Positions 26,614 through 33,923 of a DNA stretch of 38,789 bases are shown here, piece after piece; position 1 is the first letter of the stretch; the number at the start of each line of letters is the position of its first letter. The position numbers and the translations under genes are program-made. The stretch spans positions 1 to 38,789 of the forward strand of contig JBKGYG010000009.1 in assembly GCA_046546235.1 (NCBI GenBank), written 5' to 3'. This stretch comes from JBKGYG01 sp046546235. GTDB lineage: Bacteria > Bacillota > Clostridia > Lachnospirales > DSM-24629. The notes under the pieces are model-generated. The model searched no databases, was not told the origin of the DNA, and saw only the letters and a list, made by a program, of their open reading frames with translations.

Positions 26614-28131
26614 TCAGCTCTCTTGATTATCATTCATCAATTCTTCTTGAGAAATTAATACTTTTCTTGGTTTTGAACCTTGATCAGGTCCGACAACCCC
26701 TGCTTGATTTAACTGTTCCATTAATCTTGCTGCTCTATTAAATCCTACACGAAATGTTCTTTGCAACATAGATATAGATGCTTTTTGCTTTTCTATAACT
26801 AATTTTTTAGCTTCTTCAAAGTATTCATCTCTTTCTTCTTGTATCCTTGTTTGGGATACCGATGGTTGAGATATTTGTTCTATAACATTTTCATTATAAT
26901 TTAACTCTTCTTGATTATTTTTTACAAATTCAACAATATTACTTACTTCTTTATCTGAAATAAACGCACCCTGTACCCTTAAAGGCTTATTGTATCCAAC
27001 AGGATAGAATAACATATCCCCTTTGCCTAAAAGTTTTTCTGCCCCATTCATATCAATAATTGTTCTAGAATCAGTTCCTGAAGAAACTGCAAAAGATATT
27101 CTTGATGGAATATTAGCTTTAATAAGTCCCGTAATTACATTAACTGACGGCCTTTGAGTTGCTATTACTAAGTGTATTCCTGCCGCCCTTGCCATTTGGG
27201 CTAATCTACAGATTGCATCTTCTACGTCACCAGGTGCAACCATCATTAAATCAGATAACTCATCTACAATTAAAACTATTTGTGGAAGCTGTTCAACATC
27301 TTCCAATTCTTTAACTTTTTTATTATATCCTTTTAAATCTCTAACATTATATTCAGCAAATTTCTTATATCTATCTGTCATTTCTGCAACTGCCCAACTT
27401 AAAGCTGATGAAGCTTTTTTAGGATCTGTTACAACAGGGATTAACAAATGTGGTATCCCATTGTACACACTTAATTCCACCATTTTAGGATCTATCATAA
27501 TAAGTTTAACTTCTGAAGGTTTCGCTTTATAAATAATACTTGTGATTAAAGTATTAATACATACACTTTTACCTGAACCTGTTGCCCCTGCAATAAGCAT
27601 ATGTGGCATTTTAGAAATATCTGTAACTATAACTTGTCCACCAATATCTTTACCAATTGCGAATGCTATATCAGAAGGGTGCTTTTTAAACTCTTCTGAT
27701 TCTATAATATCCCTTAGTAAGACAGCCTGATTATCTTTATTTGGCACTTCAATGCCAACTGCCGCTTTCCCAGGTATTGGTGCTTCTATTCTAATATCTG
27801 GTGCTGCAAGATTCAACTTAATATCATCCATTAGATTAACTATTTTACTAACTTTGACACCTTGTTCAGGTTGCAATTCATACCTTGTAACCGTAGGACC
27901 ATAACTAACATTGAGTATATTAACTTTCACACCAAAATTTTCAAGAGTTTGTTGTAATTTGTTAGCATTTTCAATAATCACTTTTTTTGAGTTTACACCT
28001 CTATAGTTTTTATTTTTCTTTAAAAGTTCAATAGGTGGAAATTCATATGTATAATCACTTTCTTTTTTAACTTGATTTATTTCTAGTGGTAATTCGTCTT
28101 CTTTTTGTTCTTTTGATACTGTTTCATTTTT
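26614..28131 (-). CDS. ftsK: DNA translocase FtsK/SpoIIIE, C-terminal motor part (frame broken from its N-terminus)
   Basis: ATP-driven pump that moves chromosomal DNA through the division or sporulation septum. The frame holds a proline-rich link (YEFPPIELLKK), the RecA-like motor with Walker A GATGSGKS and Walker B IVLIVDELSDL, and the C-terminal gamma winged helix with MLQRTFRVGFNRAARLMEQL. The first possible start, GTG at 27981, lies inside the conserved domain; homology-like sequence continues upstream to 28131, where an in-frame stop meets the other frame. The membrane part is at 28083-28928. See the finding on the A6 run. Confidence 0.88.
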   Translation of the reverse strand, partial: KNETVSKEQKEDELPLEINQVKKESDYTYEFPPIELLKKNKNYRGVNSKKVIIENANKLQQTLENFGVKVNILNVSYGPTVTRYELQPEQGVKVSKIVNLMDDIKLNLAAPDIRIEAPIPGKAAVGIEVPNKDNQAVLLRDIIESEEFKKHPSDIAFAIGKDIGGQVIVTDISKMPHMLIAGATGSGKSVCINTLITSIIYKAKPSEVKLIMIDPKMVELSVYNGIPHLLIPVVTDPKKASSALSWAVAEMTDRYKKFAEYNVRDLKGYNKKVKELEDVEQLPQIVLIVDELSDLMMVAPGDVEDAICRLAQMARAAGIHLVIATQRPSVNVITGLIKANIPSRISFAVSSGTDSRTIIDMNGAEKLLGKGDMLFYPVGYNKPLRVQGAFISDKEVSNIVEFVKNNQEELNYNENVIEQISQPSVSQTRIQEERDEYFEEAKKLVIEKQKASISMLQRTFRVGFNRAARLMEQLNQAGVVGPDQGSKPRKVLISQEELMNDNQES

Positions 28132-28928
28132 TCATTTCCTACAAATGTTAATTGCTCCCCTTGTTCACCTGCTGGAATTGTAACTCTATCAAGCATATTG
28201 CTATCATCCTTTGAGGCATATGTAAATTCTTTCCCTTTTGTTAAATCTTGATCATCTTGAAAACTTTGTATAGTAAAACTATTATCTTCTTTAGTTGAAT
28301 TTGGTTTTTGTTGCTTTGTTTTCTTATTATGTTTTTTTGTGTAACTATTAAACTTATTATATAAATAGGCACTTATTTTTTTTACTAATTTTATAAATGA
28401 TTTTTCAGTTAATAGAACCATTAGAACAACAAAAACTACACCTAAAACAATATATGTACCCCATCTTCCGAAAAGTTCTAATAGAATATCTGCAAAAAAA
28501 CCTCCTATTAAACCTCCACCTTCTTTCAATTCAGCAGATTTACTAAAGTAAGTAGTTAATCCTTCAAATATTCCTGTTTTATTATTGCCCTGTATAATTT
28601 GAGCTACTATAGTTGCTACAAATAAAACAATACTAGAAAAAACTATTTTTCTATTTGCAAATTTATTTTTTTTGTTCGCTAATTTAAATATAGTTATTCC
28701 TATCATATAAAAAGGTATTGCAAAAGCTGTTATTCCAACTAATCCAAAAATAATTTTATTTATACTACTGCCAACAACACCTGCTTTATTGGTGTATATG
28801 CTTACAAATAGCAACATAGATATGGCAATAACAATTAAGATAATAATTTCATCCTTAAAATTATTTTTTTGTTTTTTTGCTGTGTTATTTGATTTTTTCT
28901 TAGTAGTCTTTTGTTTTTTAGTAGCCAT
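28083..28928 (-). CDS. ftsK: DNA translocase FtsK/SpoIIIE, N-terminal membrane part (frameshifted)
   Basis: 281 aa ending early in a nonsense tail. It has a lysine-rich start and four membrane helices (about residues 29-48, 56-78, 95-113 and 148-172), the septum anchor of the family. After residue about 262 (LTFVGNEK) the frame should continue as KNETVSKEQKEDELPLE, which is encoded one base back at an A6 run (28127-28132). With one more A the two pieces give a single protein of about 770 aa, the normal size. It lies 25 bases after uppP. Confidence 0.85.
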   Translation of the reverse strand: MATKKQKTTKKKSNNTAKKQKNNFKDEIIILIVIAISMLLFVSIYTNKAGVVGSSINKIIFGLVGITAFAIPFYMIGITIFKLANKKNKFANRKIVFSSIVLFVATIVAQIIQGNNKTGIFEGLTTYFSKSAELKEGGGLIGGFFADILLELFGRWGTYIVLGVVFVVLMVLLTEKSFIKLVKKISAYLYNKFNSYTKKHNKKTKQQKPNSTKEDNSFTIQSFQDDQDLTKGKEFTYASKDDSNMLDRVTIPAGEQGEQLTFVGNEKMKQYQKNKKKTNYH

Positions 28929-28953
28929 AACTAACCCCCAAATGATAACTTAT

Positions 28954-29826
28954 TTACAAAAACAAACTTCCAATTATTGATGAAACACCAACTATATAAC
29001 AATAATATGCAAACCAATGAAATTTTTTCTTATTCAAAAGCACAATTAAAGTTTTTATACAGATAAAACCTACAACAGCAGAAACTATAGTGCCAGCTAA
29101 ATAAGGTGTTGATATAACCTCAGAAAACGAACCACTTTGAATATCCTTTATTTCAAGAATAGTTGCTCCTAGAACAGCAGGTATAGATGCAATAAATGAA
29201 AATTTTATTGCAAAATTTTTCTCTAATCCATTTAACAATCCCCCTACTATAGTTGCACCTGATCTTGATATCCCAGGAATAATTGCTAGCCCTTGAAAAA
29301 CTCCAATAGCAAATGCATTTGTATAAGTAGTTTTTTCTTCTTTTTTTCTACCAGTAACTATTTTATCTGTAAAAACCAACATAGTCCCTGTAACCAAAAG
29401 AGCAATCCCTGGCACAAGAAGAGTTGTCATAAATGTTTCCATTTTATTTTTAAAAAATAATCCAAATAAAGCTGTTGGTATAGATGCTACCCCTACTAAT
29501 ATAACAAATTTTCTATATTGAGTACTTAATAACGGTCTAAAGTTTTGTTTGTTGCTAGTAAAAATTGATAATATAAGTTTATAAAGATTAATAAAGAAAT
29601 CTATCACTATACCCATTCCTTCAATAAAAAGCTTTAGAATATCTTTATAATAAACTATAAATATAGCTATAAGTGTTCCAAAATGCAACATAACTTCAAA
29701 TAATATTCCAGTATAATCTGTTCCAAACAAATTTCTAATAATAGCTAAATGTCCAGAACTGCTAACTGGCAAAAACTCAGTTAACCCCTGTACTATACCC
29801 ATAATAATAGCTTGTAAAAAAGACAT
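28954..29826 (-). CDS. uppP: Undecaprenyl-diphosphatase
   Basis: Integral membrane phosphatase that recycles the lipid carrier of peptidoglycan precursors and gives bacitracin tolerance. The 290 aa have about eight membrane helices and both family motifs: GIVQGLTEFLPVSSSGHL (E17, SSSGH at 22-26) and PGISRSGATI. It stands just upstream of ftsK and may share its transcript. Confidence 0.95.
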   Translation of the reverse strand: MSFLQAIIMGIVQGLTEFLPVSSSGHLAIIRNLFGTDYTGILFEVMLHFGTLIAIFIVYYKDILKLFIEGMGIVIDFFINLYKLILSIFTSNKQNFRPLLSTQYRKFVILVGVASIPTALFGLFFKNKMETFMTTLLVPGIALLVTGTMLVFTDKIVTGRKKEEKTTYTNAFAIGVFQGLAIIPGISRSGATIVGGLLNGLEKNFAIKFSFIASIPAVLGATILEIKDIQSGSFSEVISTPYLAGTIVSAVVGFICIKTLIVLLNKKKFHWFAYYCYIVGVSSIIGSLFL

Positions 29827-30030
29827 ATCTATATAGACTCCTCTCGTCTAATTGTTATAATAAAACTCATACGTAATTAATTGTAACCTTTTTATATTAT
29901 TTATTCAAGTTTCTTGTTAAATATTCAGCTCTAACGAGCAATTTTTTTCGAGATTAAACTGGCTCTTCCCCTCTAGTGATATGGAATACTATTTAACTCA
30001 TATGCGGATGCATTTCTCTGAAAACTACAA

Positions 30031-30180
30031 TTAAAAATATACTTCTACTTTTCCATTTCGTGTAAGTGCTCTCAAAGTTTCTATTCCTTCTGAATCTTCC
30101 GGAAACCCGACCATATATATTTCATCTTCCTGTTGCGTTTTGTTGTTAAGATATGTCGCTGAATAGAACCTAATATACAT
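30031..30180 (-). pseudogene. Unidentified 49-codon frame, probable C-terminal gene fragment
   Basis: The frame has convincing protein-like composition (DEIYMVGFPEDSEGIETLR, then RNGKVEVYF before the stop) and richer codons than the surrounding spacer, but no good ribosome site and no recognisable N-terminus. It may be the end of a decayed gene or a small protein. Function unknown. The surrounding 29827-30254 is otherwise empty. Confidence 0.35.
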
Positions 30181-30254
30181 TCTTAAATAATAACTTTCTT
30201 ACATTCTTATTGTATCATTTATAGTTTTTCACCTTAATTTTTTGCTAAAAATTA

Positions 30255-30294
30255 CCCCTAGTTTAGTTACTACAAGTTTATCCTAAACTAGAGG
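30255..30294 (-). terminator. Hairpin at the end of the sigma-factor gene group
   Basis: A 12-base inverted repeat (CCTCTAGTTTAG/CTAAACTAGGGG on the minus strand, one G-U) with a 16-base loop, followed by TAATTTTT. It is a plausible terminator for minus-strand transcripts of the sigma operon. Its ends resemble the hairpin at 35420-35454. Confidence 0.5.
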
Positions 30295-30299
30295 CATTG

Positions 30300-30661
30300 T
30301 CAACACATTAGAACCGTCCCCTTGTGACATAGGGTGGTTATTTTCAAGTCCTTTTCATATGCGTTTAACGTCAATATATCCGTTTCTTTTATTATTTCAT
30401 TAATAAGTTTCATTACTTTTTTTATCTAAGTCATGTATATTTTCCACATCTCCATTGTATATTCTGATATTAGTAAATTTTTTAAATTCGACCACAAAAT
30501 CTTCATCATGTTCTATGTTAGGTATTTTGCTAATGCAAAAACCTATGTGCAAAGGGGGTTTGCAACTCCTATTATATAGTGAAAAAACTAACTGTTATCT
30601 GCTTAAAATTTCTACTTATAATGCTCGTGATAACCTACTACCTTTAATGTCTTCTATTGTA
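30300..30661 (-). pseudogene. Broken gene of unknown function
   Basis: Reading from about 30661, the frame begins TIEDIKGSRLSRAL and, after two internal stops, continues FSLYNRSCKPPLHIGFCISK and VEFKKFTNIRIYNGDVENI. An A7 run (30417-30423) then shifts the frame to VMKLINEIIKETDILTL, ending at 30300. The continuous protein-like sequence across two stops and one shift marks a decayed gene. The family is not recognised. Its 3' end runs into a GGGGACGGTTCT-type repeat. Confidence 0.45.
30310..30328. repeat. REP-like motif (GGGGACGGTTCT family)
   Basis: The minus strand reads GTCACAAGGGGACGGTTCT, a motif that I know as a dispersed sequence in clostridial genomes, often near REP-associated (Y1) transposase genes or their scars. 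Only a single copy is present here and no transposase. Confidence 0.4.
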
Positions 30662-31040
30662 CTTCACTATAATTAATTTCAAATCCACCTTTTGCTTCTT
30701 CACCTTTAACAACTATTTTATATATACCCTTTTCTTTAATTTTTACTATAATTTCATCTTCAGTATCTTTATTAAATTCTTGACTCCAAAGAGCCTTATC
30801 ATCATTATCTATTATTTCTAATGTTAGGTTTCCTTTTTTAATATTTAAATCATAATCTAACTTTATATTAATGTCTTCTTTCATATGAAAATATGCTCTT
30901 TTTATTCCATCAAAATAGAAATAATCATATTCCATTTTATCAGATGTTGTATTTCCTTTTTGCATAATTGCTATTTCACTAGAACATCCTGTTACTAAAA
31001 TTGTTAAAATTATAAATAAACATACAAATAATTTTTTCAT
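30654..31040 (-). CDS. Small lipoprotein of the ECF sigma operon
   Basis: 128 aa with a lipoprotein signal ending LVTG-C19, then a beta-rich domain with KGNLTLEIIDNDDKALWSQEF and a C-terminal EKGIYKIVVKGEEAKGGFEI. The pattern resembles a small carbohydrate- or ligand-binding-like beta sandwich; no family was recognised. I use the ATG at 31040, 12 bases after GGAGG; a GTG at 31052 touches that site. It is last in the sigma operon, 20 bases after the zinc-ribbon gene, so its surface domain may sense or respond to envelope stress (inference). Confidence 0.7.
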   Translation of the reverse strand: MKKLFVCLFIILTILVTGCSSEIAIMQKGNTTSDKMEYDYFYFDGIKRAYFHMKEDINIKLDYDLNIKKGNLTLEIIDNDDKALWSQEFNKDTEDEIIVKIKEKGIYKIVVKGEEAKGGFEINYSEVQ

Positions 31041-31060
31041 AACAACACACACCTCCCACT

Positions 31061-31414
31061 TTAGTTGTTAATTAAATTCTCACAATAAGGACAAACTTTC
31101 CATTCCTCACTTATCTCTTTTTTACAATTACTGCATTTTAGCCTTAAATCATGTTCACAATATGGACATATATTAAAGTCTTTTTTAATTTCATTATTAC
31201 ATCGAATACATTTTTCCTTTTTATTATTGCTTCTAATTAATAAATAGATAATTAATCCTATAAAATTTGGAGTTAAACAAACTACCAATATCCATAACCA
31301 TTTGTTCATATTATATTTTGGTGCATCTACAAATACAAACACTCCCAGTCCTATTATAATTAAAAGAAAAAATCCCATTGCGATTAGAAATACATATGTT
31401 CCAAGATATGTCAT
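31061..31414 (-). CDS. Membrane protein with PLDc_N-like segment and double zinc ribbon
   Basis: 117 aa. Two membrane helices (about residues 5-28 and 39-60, with the NKWLWILVVCLTPNFIGLIIYLL pattern typical of phospholipase-D N-terminal segments) are followed by two cytoplasmic zinc ribbons: CIRC-x10-CPYC and CSNC-x10-CPYC. Its ATG directly follows the stop of the preceding gene with a GGAGG site overlapping its end, so translation is coupled. Proteins of this build commonly accompany sigma or anti-sigma genes; exact function is unknown. Confidence 0.7.
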   Translation of the reverse strand: MTYLGTYVFLIAMGFFLLIIIGLGVFVFVDAPKYNMNKWLWILVVCLTPNFIGLIIYLLIRSNNKKEKCIRCNNEIKKDFNICPYCEHDLRLKCSNCKKEISEEWKVCPYCENLINN

Positions 31415-31762
31415 TTAATTCGCCTCCTTAGCAAAATAATTTATAAAATCTTTCTTATAATAAAGAATTATCGTAAGAAACATAGTAAAAGAAGATAAAT
31501 AAATAGCAATAAATGAAATCAAACTAATATTAATTCCGATAAAATCAATTCTTACTTCAATCTTACTTAAAAAATAAAATTCAATTATAAATAATAAATT
31601 GCTTACTATTGATAGTAATACAAACAATTTTTTTTCTTTATTAATCTTTTTATTTCTGGAATTTTTTATTTTTTGCTTAGTTAATTGAACTAAATTATCT
31701 GATGGTTTTATTGAATCATTATTAATAACCTCAGAAAATTTGTTATCTAGATTATTATTCAT
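31415..31762 (-). CDS. Putative membrane anti-sigma factor
   Basis: 115 aa: a cytoplasmic N-terminal half (about 1-45) with an amphipathic helix (SDNLVQLTKQKIKNSRNKK) and two membrane helices (about 46-66 and 76-100). There is no zinc-binding HxxxCxxC motif. The ATG lies 8 bases inside the sigma gene, with GGAGG just before it. Position and topology suggest it holds the sigma factor at the membrane, but there is no recognisable family motif, so this is inference. Confidence 0.6.
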   Translation of the reverse strand: MNNNLDNKFSEVINNDSIKPSDNLVQLTKQKIKNSRNKKINKEKKLFVLLSIVSNLLFIIEFYFLSKIEVRIDFIGINISLISFIAIYLSSFTMFLTIILYYKKDFINYFAKEAN

Positions 31763-32327
31763 AATGCTCCTCCTTTAAATTGGATTTTAATTTTTGTTTT
31801 CCTATATTTATTCTAGATTTAACTGTACCAATCGGTATTTCTAATGTTGCGGCTATTTCTTTATAGCTGATTTCTTTGAAGTAATAAAGTATCAAAGGTA
31901 TTCTATATTTATCATCTAATAAATTTAAAACTTTTCTGATATAATCTCTTTCCTCAATTTTCAACAAATGCTTTTCTGGCAAATTTTCTTCTTTAGTAAG
32001 TTTACTAAACTCCTCATCTTTTTGGTTATTTGAAAAATAATCATTAACTATTTTTATCCATCTTTTACGTTTATTATATTTATCCTTATATGTATTGATA
32101 CAAATAGTAATTATCCAAGTTTTAAATGACTTTTTACTATCATACTTACTTAAGTTTTCCATTATTTTTAACCAAGTATCTTGAAACAAGTCGTCAGCAT
32201 CAGTAGTATTCTTAGTAAGATTATTGCAAAGCTTATACAGGAGGTTTTTATATCTATCAACTAATAAATTAAAGTAATATGCATTTCCTCTAATACAATT
32301 TTCGATTATAAATTCATCTTCAATCAA
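31755..32327 (-). CDS. RNA polymerase sigma factor, ECF subfamily
   Basis: 190 aa with region 2 (DADDLFQDTWLKIMENLSKYD, and the FKTWIITICINTYKDK segment) and region 4 helix-turn-helix (SYKEIAATLEIPIGTVKSRINIGKQKL). A long charged linker lies between. I start it at the TTG at 32327, 7 bases after AAAGGAGG. The in-frame ATG at 32345 overlaps this site and falls at the predicted transcription start, so it cannot be the start if that promoter is used. It heads a four-gene operon and is probably autoregulated. Confidence 0.9.
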   Translation of the reverse strand: MIEDEFIIENCIRGNAYYFNLLVDRYKNLLYKLCNNLTKNTTDADDLFQDTWLKIMENLSKYDSKKSFKTWIITICINTYKDKYNKRKRWIKIVNDYFSNNQKDEEFSKLTKEENLPEKHLLKIEERDYIRKVLNLLDDKYRIPLILYYFKEISYKEIAATLEIPIGTVKSRINIGKQKLKSNLKEEHYE

Positions 32328-32351
32328 AACAAAACCTCCTTTCATTTACTG

Positions 32352-32379
32352 TATACGAATGAACTTCTAAATTGTTCAA
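32352..32379 (-). promoter_or_regulatory. ECF-type promoter of the sigma operon
   Basis: On the minus strand TTGAAC (32374-32379) and CGTATA (32352-32357) are 16 bases apart, close to the Bacillus ECF consensus TGAAAC-N16-CGTATA. Transcription would begin near 32345, only some 18 bases before the TTG start codon. This points to autoregulation by the sigma factor it drives. Confidence 0.65.
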
Positions 32380-32738
32380 ACTAATTATATATTTTTTAGA
32401 AACTAGAAGCTCAACTACTTCTTAAAATAAAACTTCTATATATTATTAATCAGGTTTAATTATTCTACTTAGGTAAATATACTCGGCTATATTAAAAAAC
32501 CAGATGTTTTTACTTAACACCTTAACACCTATTTTATAAAATGTATATCTCTTTTGTTATAATCTTAATTTAATCTTTGTTAGATTATAACATTATATAA
32601 AACATAATAATTATCAAAATAAAAACTACGTATCTCTTATTAATATTAATTTTTAATCTCCGCCTTTTTCCAATGTTTTTGTTAATTTTTCTTGTGTTTC
32701 TCTAATGATTTTTTCATAACTTCCTGTATAATTGATAT
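32380..32738. other. Intergenic region with a short gene remnant
   Basis: Mostly AT-rich spacer. On the minus strand a frame ending at 32653 reads LDINYTGSYEKIIRETQEKL and KTLEKGGD. A second, overlapping frame from the TTG at 32741 to 32682 reads ISIIQEVMKKSLEKHKKN, preceded by AAAGGAGG. One of these may be the start of a lost transposase-like gene; neither could be assigned. Confidence 0.3.
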
Positions 32739-32813
32739 CAAGAGAGATTCCTCCTTTATGATGTTTTTCTTAACAATTAATATCATACCATAAGGAGAAT
32801 CTCTTTTTATTTT
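32739..32813 (+). repeat. Imperfect inverted repeat with T tract (orphan terminator or insertion-element end)
   Basis: On the plus strand GAGATTC-TCCTT near 32744-32756 pairs with AAGGA-GAATCTC near 32793-32804, with ATGAT/ATCAT pairing further in, and is followed by TTTTTATTTTTTT. No plus-strand gene precedes it. It may be a strong terminator without a gene, or one end of an insertion element whose short frame begins beside it. Confidence 0.5.
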
Positions 32814-32829
32814 TTTCCTACAATTATTT

Positions 32830-33010
32830 TACACTAAAAGTCCTTCATGAACATGCACTCAATAATGTGATGTATATATATTCAGAGGCGTTATCCGGCT
32901 GAAAGTTGCGTACTTCTTTCCTTCAAGACCCTGTAAAAGTGCGACCTTGCTTTTGGGATCACTTTTATTAGTTTAGCAGCTTAAGGACTTAAGTACCACT
33001 TAAAATAGGT
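32830..33010. other. Possible structured remnant
   Basis: Higher GC than its surroundings. An 8-base stem (TAAAAGTG at 32934-32941 with CACTTTTA at 32960-32967) closes an 18-base loop. The minus strand also shows short open frames such as KVIPKARSHFYRVLKERS. It could be a decayed mobile-element end or a structured RNA; I cannot choose between them. 33035-33373 shows nothing I can support beyond short open frames. Confidence 0.25.
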
Positions 33011-33034
33011 GGGCGCATCGTGATACGCCCCTAC
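33011..33034. repeat. Dispersed copy of the GGGCGCATCG palindrome
   Basis: The same 24-base palindromic head as at 14739-14762, base for base (GGGCGCATCGTGATACGCCC followed by CTAC), about 18 kb away and without the associated spacer. It shows that the head is a mobile or dispersed unit of this genome. Confidence 0.8.
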
Positions 33035-33358
33035 TAAAAATGTTCGCTGTTTTTGCGAGGTTATTTGTAATGCGCTTATTTAATTTTATATTTTTTTCTT
33101 AAATCTCTTGATAACAGTTAGTTGAACATGCAACTATGTCAATAGATTAATATTGATTAAATTGATTTTGACTAATATTATTTACACCCAGCACCTACAT
33201 CATTATGCATCTTTGTATGTCGTTACGATAGTTTCCTCATCTCTAGATACTATACCAGGTTTAGTATCTGGATTTTCTTTTGCGTATATAGGGACTAATA
33301 ATGTACTAACTGTGAAGGTTTTACTCTTATGCATCTGTATTTCTATGTCGATTTATGA

Positions 33359-33364
33359 TATAAT
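33359..33364 (+). promoter_or_regulatory. Possible extended -10 box for the DUF2188 gene
   Basis: TGATATAAT (extended -10) about 100 bases before the ATG at 33467; no clear -35. A 23-codon frame (33374-33445) between them lacks a ribosome site and is not called as a gene. Confidence 0.3.
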
Positions 33365-33466
33365 TTTATTATTATGAATACGAAAAATACATTCAATACA
33401 ACTGAAAATATATTAAAAAAGCTGAAAAAGAAGCAGGAGTATTGATTTTTAGAAAGGAGAGATTGG

Positions 33467-33832
33467 ATGCCTTGGACTCAAAAAGATTATCCGGATTCTA
33501 TGAAAAACCTTGAGGAACCTGTAAGAAATAAGGCAATTGAAATATCAAACAGTTTAATTGAAAATGGTTATGATGATGATCGTGCAATACCTATAGCTAT
33601 TTCTCAAGCTAAAGAATGGTATGAAAATCGAGGTGGAGATATCAGCTCAGATATCACACACCATCTTATACCTGATGGAGACGGATGGGTTCTAAAACCA
33701 TTAGATGGTAATGACCGTTGTGTTTTTGATACTAAAGAAGAAGCAATAGATAAGATTAAAGATATGTCAAAAAATAGTGCTATCAAGGTTATGATACACG
33801 ATTCTAAAGGTAAGTTTCAAAAAGTGTATTAA
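33467..33832 (+). CDS. DUF2188 domain protein (YdaT-like)
   Basis: 121 aa, soluble. The N-terminal half (MPWTQKDYPDSMKNLEEPVR ... AIPIAISQAKEWYENRG) is the small domain seen in Bacillus YdaT-type proteins. The C-terminal half (about 65-121: HHLIPDGDGWVLKPL, FDTKEEAIDKIKDMSKN, IKVMIHDSKGKFQKVY) is DUF2188. AAGGAGAGA precedes the ATG. It is followed by a clear bidirectional terminator and stands alone on the plus strand. Bacillus relatives belong to the general stress group; molecular function is not known. Confidence 0.8.
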   Translation: MPWTQKDYPDSMKNLEEPVRNKAIEISNSLIENGYDDDRAIPIAISQAKEWYENRGGDISSDITHHLIPDGDGWVLKPLDGNDRCVFDTKEEAIDKIKDMSKNSAIKVMIHDSKGKFQKVY

Positions 33833-33854
33833 AACCTTTAGTTGAAAAAGTTAT

Positions 33855-33884
33855 AAAATTGCAGGTATTTAAGCCTGCAATTTT
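33855..33884. terminator. Bidirectional terminator between DUF2188 and amidohydrolase genes
   Basis: AAAATTGCAGG (33855-33865) pairs perfectly with CCTGCAATTTT (33874-33884) around an 8-base loop. It serves the plus-strand DUF2188 gene (22 bases after its stop) and the convergent minus-strand amidohydrolase. Confidence 0.85.
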
Positions 33885-33923
33885 ATTCGGCATTGATTAG
33901 GAACTAAAGGTATAAATATCTCT

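Noticed and set aside
28120..28140. Programmed -1 ribosomal frameshift in ftsK
   Set aside because: The codons are GAA AAA ATG; a slip would need the Met tRNA to re-pair on AAT, which is poor, and no stem follows clearly. Indel or transcriptional slippage is more likely.
30455..30676. 73-codon plus-strand open frame
   Set aside because: It lies antisense to the decayed gene at 30300-30661, which has better protein-like sequence.
33153..33377. 74-codon plus-strand open frame
   Set aside because: Hydrophobic translation without a ribosome site, in AT-rich spacer; a minus-strand frame here (STLLVPIYAKENPDTKPGIV) looks equally protein-like and also lacks support.
33374..33445. 23-codon frame before the DUF2188 gene
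   Set aside because: No ribosome site and low-complexity Lys-rich translation.
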